From CAYMUC01 sp964393535 (GTDB lineage: Bacteria; Actinomycetota; Acidimicrobiia; Acidimicrobiales; Ilumatobacteraceae), in the NCBI GenBank assembly GCA_964393535.1, contig CAYMUC010000010.1:1-47419 (forward strand): a stretch of 47,419 bases of DNA. Reading direction: 5' to 3'. Position 1 is the stretch's first letter; every line of letters starts with the position of its first letter. The position numbers and the translations under genes were made by a program. The notes under the pieces are model-generated. The model was not told where the DNA came from, did not search any database, and was given only the letters and a program-made list of their open reading frames with translations. Shown here one piece after another: positions 18,824 to 26,320 of this stretch.

Positions 18824-20253
18824 CAACTCCGATCCACCAATCCGGCTCGCTGCACGTGGCCCCAGCGATGGCCACGAGCCCGTGCGATGTCCCACAGCGA
18901 CGCGAAGAAGTTCGCTTGGAGAAAGAAGGCATAGCCCACCTCGATGACCAGCGGGGCGGCGATCAGGCGGGCCTTCCAACCTCCGTGCCACACCGTGGCC
19001 ACGCGCTCGACCATGAAGACCAGCGTGAGCGCCGTCCAGAACGGGAACCACACCCAGTGGTCGAGAGACAGCGCCATGACGGTCCACATGATGTATGCCG
19101 AGGTCAGGGCCACGGCGCCATAGGCGATACCGAACTGCTGAGCCCACGACCGAGCGGTCGCCGTGGTGAGCCGATACGAGGCCAGGTTTTCCAGGGCCCC
19201 CCGTTGCCAACGCTTCCGCTGCACCCACAGAGCGCGCCAGTCGGGCATCAACTCGGTCTCCACCACGCAGTCGTACGGTGACACCATGCGACGCCCCAGA
19301 GACTTGAGCGCCATGGTCAACTCGTTGTCCTCGGTGATGGCGGCGGTGTCGTACACATCGCCGGGTAGCCCCGGTAACTCTCGTCCCCGGGCGGCGGCCA
19401 CATCGGCCAGCACCGGGAACCGGAACATCGATGCCGTACCCGTGAGCACGAACACACGCCCGCGCCGCTGGCGAATCTGCAACTGATAGCGGTAGTACTC
19501 GTTGCGTTGTAGTTGACCTACGAGGCCGTGGCCGGGTTCTCCGTAGAACAGACCACCCACTGCGTGCAGACCCGGGTCTGCCTCGAGGGTGTGGGCCGCG
19601 ACCTCGATGAACCGATGGCTCAGGCGTGTGTCGGCGTCCATCACCAACACGGCGTCACCCTCGTCCAAGACAGCGCCCAATGCAGCGAGAGCCTGGTTCA
19701 GCGCGCCGGCCTTGCGGAACGTGTTTCCCTCGGTCACGATCACCTCGGCGCCGTGCCGACGCGCCACCCCCACGGTGTCATCGGCACAATTGTCGGCGAC
19801 CACCACGATGCGATCGGGCGGACGGCTCTGGCGTCCCAATGCCGCCAACGTGCCGGGAAGACTCGACTCCTCGTTGTGAGCGGGAATCAGGCATGTCACT
19901 CGCGCGCGGCCGATCTGTGGAAGAGCCAACTCACCTCGCGGTGGGAACAGCGAGCGCCACTGGGTGAGGATCTCCAGCAACGCCGCCGCCGCGATCACGG
20001 TGGCGATTCCCAGGGCGCCCAAGGCCGCAAGGTGCGTGGGCGGACTGGACTCGAGCACCTCGAACCGCACGAACAGCAGATGCAGATGGAGTTCCTTGGG
20101 ATCGTCGGGGGTGTCGTCGAAGTAGTAGGCCACGATGGCCGCCACGACGGTCACTACCAGGGTGACCACCAGCACGATCAAGACCACGAGACGGCCGAGA
20201 GTGCGCCCTCGCCCCACCGGTCCACCATCATGTTCGAGGGTCCCAGTCGTCAC
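18823..20253 (-). CDS. Processive family-2 glycosyltransferase (PgaC/hyaluronan-synthase-like)
   Basis: The 476-residue product has two N-terminal transmembrane segments, a cytosolic GT2 domain and about three more segments at the C-terminus. GT-A motifs are in order: CLIPAHNEESSLPGTL, VVVADNCADDT, VLVMDADTRLS (metal-binding Asp-x-Asp), TEDNELTMAL (catalytic-base region) and QRKRWQRGALEN (the QxxRW motif of processive synthases). It likely polymerises a beta-linked polysaccharide from a nucleotide sugar and exports it. Sugar specificity cannot be read from sequence. The GTG start has TACTGT 6 nt upstream, suggesting a leaderless message. It heads the three-gene operon. Confidence 0.88.
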   Translation of the reverse strand: MTTGTLEHDGGPVGRGRTLGRLVVLIVLVVTLVVTVVAAIVAYYFDDTPDDPKELHLHLLFVRFEVLESSPPTHLAALGALGIATVIAAAALLEILTQWRSLFPPRGELALPQIGRARVTCLIPAHNEESSLPGTLAALGRQSRPPDRIVVVADNCADDTVGVARRHGAEVIVTEGNTFRKAGALNQALAALGAVLDEGDAVLVMDADTRLSHRFIEVAAHTLEADPGLHAVGGLFYGEPGHGLVGQLQRNEYYRYQLQIRQRRGRVFVLTGTASMFRFPVLADVAAARGRELPGLPGDVYDTAAITEDNELTMALKSLGRRMVSPYDCVVETELMPDWRALWVQRKRWQRGALENLASYRLTTATARSWAQQFGIAYGAVALTSAYIMWTVMALSLDHWVWFPFWTALTLVFMVERVATVWHGGWKARLIAAPLVIEVGYAFFLQANFFASLWDIARARGHRWGHVQRAGLVDRS

Positions 20254-20259
20254 ATCCGC

Positions 20260-20265
20260 ACAGTA
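20260..20265 (-). promoter_or_regulatory. Putative leaderless -10 element of the glycosyltransferase operon
   Basis: TACTGT on the minus strand is followed by 6 nt (GCGGAT) and then GTG 20253. Confidence 0.5.
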
Positions 20266-20307
20266 GTCATCACCGTTGCCCTCGCGCCGTGTGACTCGGA
20301 CGCTCGG

Positions 20308-20433
20308 TCAGGGAAGGTGTTCGAGGTCGTCGAGGTCCTTGGGCCGGCCTCCCACCACCATGAACTCAACGTCGTGAGCGGTCAACAACCTCAAGAACTC
20401 GCTGAAGTCGGGCGGAAACTCGATCGTCGCCAT
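20308..20433 (-). pseudogene. Nucleotidyltransferase gene with a large in-frame internal deletion
   Basis: The frame encodes 41 residues: an N-terminal part ending EFMVVGG joined directly to RPKDLDDLEHLP. In intact homologues of this DUF6036/MNT-like family, the VVGG motif is followed by about 100 residues carrying the catalytic DxD and a sheet-helix core, and the chain ends GRxxDLxDLExL. Here those ends are fused, so the active site is gone. The joint keeps the reading frame. It overlaps the gene before it by 68 nt, an arrangement that looks usual for this module. The fragment is unlikely to act as a transferase. Confidence 0.7.
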
Positions 20434-20560
20434 AGTTCATCCTGCGCAGTCGAAGCATGTGGTTCAGGCACTCGTCAGGGCTTTTCGACCACCAGAACTC
20501 CCGATCCTGACGATCAGCTTCAGCGAACGAGGACACCACCTGGAGTGAACGTTCGATCAC
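20366..20560 (-). CDS. Small partner protein of a nucleotidyltransferase module
   Basis: The 64-residue product (MIERSLQVVSSFAEADRQDR, then EFWWSKSPDECLNHMLRLRR and RLQRVLEVVDR) matches short proteins that precede DUF6036-type nucleotidyltransferase genes and may form a toxin-antitoxin-like unit with them. The GTG start has TAGGCT 6 nt upstream. It looks intact while its partner has lost its core, so the module is probably decaying. The assignment rests on pattern memory and context. Confidence 0.65.
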   Translation of the reverse strand: MIERSLQVVSSFAEADRQDREFWWSKSPDECLNHMLRLRRMNYGDDRVSARLQRVLEVVDRSRR

Positions 20561-20566
20561 CCCTCG

Positions 20567-20572
20567 AGCCTA
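20567..20572 (-). promoter_or_regulatory. Putative leaderless -10 element of the nucleotidyltransferase module
   Basis: TAGGCT on the minus strand is followed by 6 nt (CGAGGG) and then GTG 20560. Confidence 0.45.
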
Positions 20573-20625
20573 CCGATCCATGAGCGAGCCCCGGTTCCAC
20601 CGTGACGTCACCACCCCGGCGGCTG

Positions 20626-20631
20626 TACCGT
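20626..20631 (+). promoter_or_regulatory. Putative -10 element of the moxR operon
   Basis: TACCGT lies 4 nt before GTG 20636 and 7 nt before GTG 20639. By comparison with other genes here, the second GTG fits the usual spacing better. Confidence 0.4.
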
Positions 20632-20635
20632 CGGG

Positions 20636-21598
<963 letters not shown>

Positions 21599-21599
21599 G

Positions 21600-22715
21600 A
21601 TGCGGCTGACCCGCAGCGGAGTGTCGCTGCTGGCGATCGGCGCTGCCACCCTCGTGGTGGCCCGGACCGTTCAGGTGCGCCAGACGTGGATGATCGGGGC
21701 CAGTCTGCTGGTGGCTGTCGTGGCGGCCACGATCACGGTGGCCCGCCGCAACGACTCGCTCGTGCTCACACGCACGGTGGAACCCGACGATCTCCGGGTG
21801 GGCATCGACGCCCGCGTGGTGGTGGACCTCGAGGTCACCTCCAGCCGCCCCTCGCCGCCCGTGGTGTTGACCAGTGGCACCACGACGTGGCGACTACCGC
21901 CCCTGCCTCCAGGCACCACACATCGGTTCTCGTGGACTCTGTCCACGGCACGGCGAGGCATGGTGTCACTTCCACCAATGGAGGTGCACCGTGCAGACCC
22001 ACTCGGACTGATTCGCCGCAGCAGGGTCGCCAGCAGTGCAGTCGACGTGGTGGTAGCACCTCGTACCGCTCCCCTGGTGATGGCGCAGATGGGCGTCGGG
22101 GCCCTCGGAAGTCAGTTGACGCAGCGAGCGCAGCACTTCGGGGTGGGCGAGTTCGAAGGTCTCCGTCATTACGTGGAAGGTGACGACCTTCGCCTGGTCC
22201 ACTGGAAGGCCTCTGCTCGCAGTACAGAACTGCTGGTGAAGCAGTTCTCGCTGGAAGGTGTACGGCGCTGCACGGTGGTGGTCGACACGTCGACTGCCAG
22301 CACCGAAGACGAGTTCGAAACCGCTGTCAGCATCGCCGCCAGCCTGGTGGAGGCGGCTTGCGACACGGACTTGTCGATGCGACTCGCCACCACAGGAGGC
22401 ATGGACCTGTCGCCGACCGCGTCCCTGGTCGGCAGACGACAGGCCTTGGCGGCCCTGGTACCGAGTTCTACGGTGCTGCTGCCGCAGCGCGATCCCGCCG
22501 ACGGCGTGGGCGTGCTCATCTGCATCACGCCCACCATCGACAGCGAACCGTGGCTCCGCCGGGATCAGTTCGCCGACCCAGCCATGGTCACACTGGCCGT
22601 GAGTCTTCGGGGCGAACCCGGCACCAACGTCATCGACGGCTCGTCCCTCGAGGGGTTCGCACAGGCTTGGAACCGACTGGCCACAGCCCGCACCGACCTG
22701 GGAGGCCTCTCATGA
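21600..22715 (+). CDS. DUF58 membrane protein of the MoxR cluster
   Basis: The 371-residue product has two N-terminal transmembrane segments (about residues 8-22 and 32-47), a beta-rich domain and the DUF58 signature EFEGLRHYVEGDDLRLVHWK. A vWA-like domain follows, with VVVDTS as its first metal-site strand. DUF58 proteins always pair with MoxR ATPases; the exact function is unknown. The ATG follows the moxR stop by one base, and its stop overlaps the next ATG (ATGA). Confidence 0.92.
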   Translation: MRLTRSGVSLLAIGAATLVVARTVQVRQTWMIGASLLVAVVAATITVARRNDSLVLTRTVEPDDLRVGIDARVVVDLEVTSSRPSPPVVLTSGTTTWRLPPLPPGTTHRFSWTLSTARRGMVSLPPMEVHRADPLGLIRRSRVASSAVDVVVAPRTAPLVMAQMGVGALGSQLTQRAQHFGVGEFEGLRHYVEGDDLRLVHWKASARSTELLVKQFSLEGVRRCTVVVDTSTASTEDEFETAVSIAASLVEAACDTDLSMRLATTGGMDLSPTASLVGRRQALAALVPSSTVLLPQRDPADGVGVLICITPTIDSEPWLRRDQFADPAMVTLAVSLRGEPGTNVIDGSSLEGFAQAWNRLATARTDLGGLS

Positions 22716-24913
22716 GGCGACCGTCGTGGCCGGTGTCGGCAGTGTCGGCCCTCATGACGCTGGCGACGGCGATGACCGCCACCCGTCTCTTTCCCGACCG
22801 GCGATTCGTGCTGGACGTAGCGGTGATCATCGCCGTGGGGCATGGGGTGCCGGCGTTGGTGCGATGGTGGCGACTGCAGTGGTGGGCATGGGCGCCCCCG
22901 ATGGTCCTGGGCCTGGCACTGGTACTGGTCGTACGTTTCACCGGCGACACGACCCGTTGGGGTCTGCCCACCGTCGACACCCTGCGGGCGTGGCGACAGG
23001 TGTGGCGTTTCGCCGACGAGTTCCTGCCCACAGCACGCCCACCGGTGGACTACGCAGCCGAGTGGGCCGCTTTGTTCGGTGCCGCGGTCGCAGTGACCGT
23101 GCTCACGACCGAAGTGGTCGCCCACCTGGTGCGCTCACCACGGTGGTCGCTGGTGCCCAGTGGCGTCATGTTCACCACCTTGTTGGTGTTCGGTCGGGGC
23201 GGTGGTGCCACGACCCTCACCGTGGTGTTCGTGGCGACGACCCTCACCTCGCTGGCCGTCATGGCACATCGCTCGGCAGGAGCCGCACCTGTGGTGGGCC
23301 TCTCGCAAAGGCGAGGCCGGGTCACCGCAGGGGCATCGACCACCGTCGCCTTGGTGACCGTGATTGGCGTCGGGCTCGGCCCGTTGATCCCGTCGTCGGG
23401 GGCCGAGCCATGGGTGGCGGTGCGCGGTCGCGGTGGTGGCGGCCTGCTGCTCGATCACCCCTTGGTCGACATCCGGGGACGACTGGTGGACCAGTCGACG
23501 GTGGAGATGTTCACCGTGACCAGCGACCAGCCGTCGTACTGGCGCCTGGCTTCGCTGGCCGAGTTCGACGGTGTCACCTTCGAGGTGCCACGTCGAGAGA
23601 TGAGGCGACTGGACACCATCAGTACGGCCTCGGCGACGTTGCGCCACGAGATCACGATCACCGCGCTGCCAGGGCGCCTGGTACCCGCCGCACCCGAGCC
23701 TGTGCTCACCGAGCGACGAGATGTTCGATGGCATGAGGGCAGTGCCTCGCTGATCGCTGCGCGTGCGTTGAACCGACCGCAGAAGTTCGTGATCGTGTCA
23801 TCGCCTCCCGACCTCGACGCCAGTCGTCTCGCCGGTCCCGCCACCACGTCGGCCACCACGGCACCCGACGCCGTCTACACATCGCTTCCCGCCGACCTCT
23901 CCCCGATGGTGGCAGCGACCGCCCGTGAGGTTCTCGTCTCCTGGGGACTGGACCCAGCCACGGCCGTGCAACGCCCGTACGTGGCAGCGTTGGCCCTGCA
24001 GGACTGGTTCCGACGTGAGTTCACCTATGACGTCGACGTCACCTTCACCCGGGACGCCACCGCCATCGCCGACTTCCTCGCCCAACGTCGGGGCTACTGC
24101 GAACAGTTCGCCATCGCCTTCGCCGCCATGGCCCGAACCTTGGGCATCCCTGCCCGGGTGGCCGTGGGCTTCACCCCCGGCCAACGCATCGACGCCGTGA
24201 CGTGGTCGGTGCAGGGTCGCCACGCCCACGCCTGGCCCGAGGTGTGGTTCGCCGATGTGGGATGGGTGGGGTTCGAACCCACACCAGGACGTGGCGCGCC
24301 CGGGGCCGAGGCGTACACCGGCGTGTCAGCAGCGCAGGACGTCGGCCCCGGACTGGTGGGGCCGGGACCCGACGGAACCGTGGACCTGGCACCGTCCACG
24401 AACGACGAACCCACGGCACTCGACGACTTGATCGCGTTTCCCGAGGAACTCCCCGACGTTCCGGTGGAAGAGATCGACACCGCAACACCCGCCGCAGCAG
24501 ATTCTCCGGTGCCCACACTGCGTGCAGCCGGTCTGGGGCTGATCGCCTTGCTGGCCTCGGGTCCGGTTGTGGTGCGCAGACTGCGCGACCGACGCCGACG
24601 ACGGTTGACCGCCAAGGCCTTGGTGGATGTGGTGTGGCCCCGTTTGTGCACCGCACTGCGGTCGGTGAAGGTCCCCGTCCACGAGGCCATGACACCACGC
24701 GAGGTGGTGCGGGTGACGGCCCGGTACCACCCCGATGTGAGTCGCCTGCTGGAACCCGTGGTGGGCCAGGTGGAACGAGCGTCCTATGCGCCCCACACGA
24801 CCACGGCGGCGACGGCCTTGCTGCGCCAGGTCGCCACGGCGCGCGCACTGCTGCGCCGCAAACGGCGACTGCTCGACCGCTTCGCCGACTACGTGCGGCC
24901 CTGGCGCGACTGA
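22712..24913 (+). CDS. Transglutaminase-like membrane protein of the MoxR cluster (TgpA-like)
   Basis: The 733-residue product has about six transmembrane helices in the first ~230 residues, an extracytoplasmic part, a transglutaminase core and a final transmembrane segment (about 607-624) with a basic cytosolic tail. The core shows RRGYCEQFAIAFAAMARTLG (nucleophile Cys463), RHAHAWPEVWF (His506) and VGFEPTPGR. The third acid is Glu522 rather than Asp, a common variant in this group. Such proteins may cross-link or cleave peptides in the envelope. It overlaps DUF58 (ATGA). Confidence 0.9.
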   Translation: MRRPSWPVSAVSALMTLATAMTATRLFPDRRFVLDVAVIIAVGHGVPALVRWWRLQWWAWAPPMVLGLALVLVVRFTGDTTRWGLPTVDTLRAWRQVWRFADEFLPTARPPVDYAAEWAALFGAAVAVTVLTTEVVAHLVRSPRWSLVPSGVMFTTLLVFGRGGGATTLTVVFVATTLTSLAVMAHRSAGAAPVVGLSQRRGRVTAGASTTVALVTVIGVGLGPLIPSSGAEPWVAVRGRGGGGLLLDHPLVDIRGRLVDQSTVEMFTVTSDQPSYWRLASLAEFDGVTFEVPRREMRRLDTISTASATLRHEITITALPGRLVPAAPEPVLTERRDVRWHEGSASLIAARALNRPQKFVIVSSPPDLDASRLAGPATTSATTAPDAVYTSLPADLSPMVAATAREVLVSWGLDPATAVQRPYVAALALQDWFRREFTYDVDVTFTRDATAIADFLAQRRGYCEQFAIAFAAMARTLGIPARVAVGFTPGQRIDAVTWSVQGRHAHAWPEVWFADVGWVGFEPTPGRGAPGAEAYTGVSAAQDVGPGLVGPGPDGTVDLAPSTNDEPTALDDLIAFPEELPDVPVEEIDTATPAAADSPVPTLRAAGLGLIALLASGPVVVRRLRDRRRRRLTAKALVDVVWPRLCTALRSVKVPVHEAMTPREVVRVTARYHPDVSRLLEPVVGQVERASYAPHTTTAATALLRQVATARALLRRKRRLLDRFADYVRPWRD

Positions 24914-24936
24914 GTTGGCGAGCACCCCTTGTCGTC

Positions 24937-24942
24937 TACCCT
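24937..24942 (+). promoter_or_regulatory. Putative leaderless -10 element
   Basis: TACCCT is followed by 6 nt (GGCCCC) and ATG 24949. It lies in the 35-nt gap after the transglutaminase gene, so the next gene can have its own promoter. Confidence 0.5.
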
Positions 24943-24948
24943 GGCCCC

Positions 24949-25308
24949 ATGGCTTCGGTGCCCCTGGTGTCGGTGAAACCGCCCCGCTTCACTCGTCACG
25001 AGAGCGCACTGGGACGACCCTTCTACGTGGCCGACCAGCTCTGGCGTATTCCGCCCAGTCGGGCACTCGCCACCGTGACCAATCCGGGGGTCGCCTCGGG
25101 TTCGGCGCGGTCGTCGCTTCGCTTCGACCTGCGAGACCGCCAACAGCGCAGTCAGTGCTACGAGATCCTCTTGGTGGACGGCTCGCCCGACGAGTTGGCC
25201 ACATGGGTCGACGGCCTGTTCCTCGCCGAACTGTGGGACGAGTTGGTGCTGCCGCGCACCATCCGACGGCAATGGCAGCCCATCATCGATGCCGCTTGGG
25301 AGGCCTGA
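24949..25308 (+). CDS. Unrecognised 119-residue soluble protein
   Basis: No signal peptide, membrane segment or known domain was seen. The sequence has many Arg and Trp residues, a basic first half (PPRFTRHESALGRPFYVADQ) and a conserved-looking second half (CYEILLVDGSPDELATWVDG). Start choice rests on TACCCT 6 nt before the ATG. It lies between the MoxR cluster and the ion channel, with 28 nt to the latter. Confidence 0.6.
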   Translation: MASVPLVSVKPPRFTRHESALGRPFYVADQLWRIPPSRALATVTNPGVASGSARSSLRFDLRDRQQRSQCYEILLVDGSPDELATWVDGLFLAELWDELVLPRTIRRQWQPIIDAAWEA

Positions 25309-25324
25309 ACCGGCATCGCCCTAC

Positions 25325-25330
25325 TAGCGT
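25325..25330 (+). promoter_or_regulatory. Putative leaderless -10 element of the ion channel gene
   Basis: TAGCGT is followed by 6 nt (GCGACG) and ATG 25337. Confidence 0.5.
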
Positions 25331-25336
25331 GCGACG

Positions 25337-26320
25337 ATGATGAAGCGAGTCATCCTGTTCTTGGTCGCCATTGCCGTGACGCTGCTGGCCCCGGCTGCGG
25401 CTGGTGCGCAGTCGTCGGATGGACCCACCGAAGTGTTCATCGGCGCTTACATCAACGATGTGAAGGACGTCGACCTCGCCTCGAACAGTTACTCCATCGA
25501 CATGTACCTGTGGCTGCGATGGAACGACCCGGACATCGATCCGTCGCAAAGCATCCAGGCCCTGAACCCCATGGATGCGTGGCTGTCGGTGGAGCCGTTC
25601 TACGACGAACCCATCACGCTGGGCGACGGCTCGTTGTACAACGTCATTCGCTACCTGGGGAACTTCTCGGGCAAGTTGGCCTTGCACGACTATCCCTTCG
25701 ACCAACAGGTGCTGACGATCACCTTGGAAGATGCCGACAGCACTGCAGCCGACCTGGTCTACGTCCCCGACCCGTTGTCTCCCACCGTGGCGAATCCGGA
25801 ACTCGTCATTCCCGGCTGGCAGGCCGAGCACGCACGCATCACCGTGACCGACTATCCCTACGCCAGCACATGGGGTAACACCGACGCCCGCGCTGGCGAG
25901 GTGTACTCGCGGGTGTCCATCGAACTGCCGGTTCACCGGCCGGTGGTGTCGTCGGCGGTGAAGATGTTCTTCCCGTTGGGTCTCGTCTTGCTGACCGGCG
26001 TGCTGACGTTCTTCCTCAAGCCGACCATGGTCGAGTCCAAGGTCGGCACCGCCATCACCGCACTGCTGACACTAGTGGCGTTGCAGTTCACCGTCATGGG
26101 GGCACTTCCCGCCGTGGGCTACCTCACCATGATCGAGGTCATCTACGCCCTGTCGTTCCTGTTCGTGCTGTACACGCTGGGCATCTCCATCTCCACGGCG
26201 TGGTCCAAGCGTGACCCCGAGTCGGTCGAGGCGGTGCGCTTCGACCGCCGCACCCTCACCTACGGGTTCGCCGGATACCTGATCCTCATCGCCGCCACCT
26301 TGGTGGGCTACCTCGCCTGA
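25337..26320 (+). CDS. Prokaryotic pentameric ligand-gated ion channel homologue
   Basis: The 327-residue product has a signal peptide (about 1-24), a beta-rich extracellular ligand-binding domain and four transmembrane helices: about 209-228, 235-254, 262-288 and 306-326. Family marks are IGAYINDVKDVDLASNSY at the start of the binding domain, YPFDQQ (119-124) at the position of the Cys-loop, a Pro early in M1 (FFP), and LPAVGYLTMIEV before and into M3. The Cys-loop cysteines are absent, as in bacterial relatives such as GLIC and ELIC. It should form a pentameric channel in the membrane; ligand and ion selectivity are unknown. Its 3' end overlaps the convergent hydroxylase gene by 13 nt. Confidence 0.85.
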   Translation: MMKRVILFLVAIAVTLLAPAAAGAQSSDGPTEVFIGAYINDVKDVDLASNSYSIDMYLWLRWNDPDIDPSQSIQALNPMDAWLSVEPFYDEPITLGDGSLYNVIRYLGNFSGKLALHDYPFDQQVLTITLEDADSTAADLVYVPDPLSPTVANPELVIPGWQAEHARITVTDYPYASTWGNTDARAGEVYSRVSIELPVHRPVVSSAVKMFFPLGLVLLTGVLTFFLKPTMVESKVGTAITALLTLVALQFTVMGALPAVGYLTMIEVIYALSFLFVLYTLGISISTAWSKRDPESVEAVRFDRRTLTYGFAGYLILIAATLVGYLA

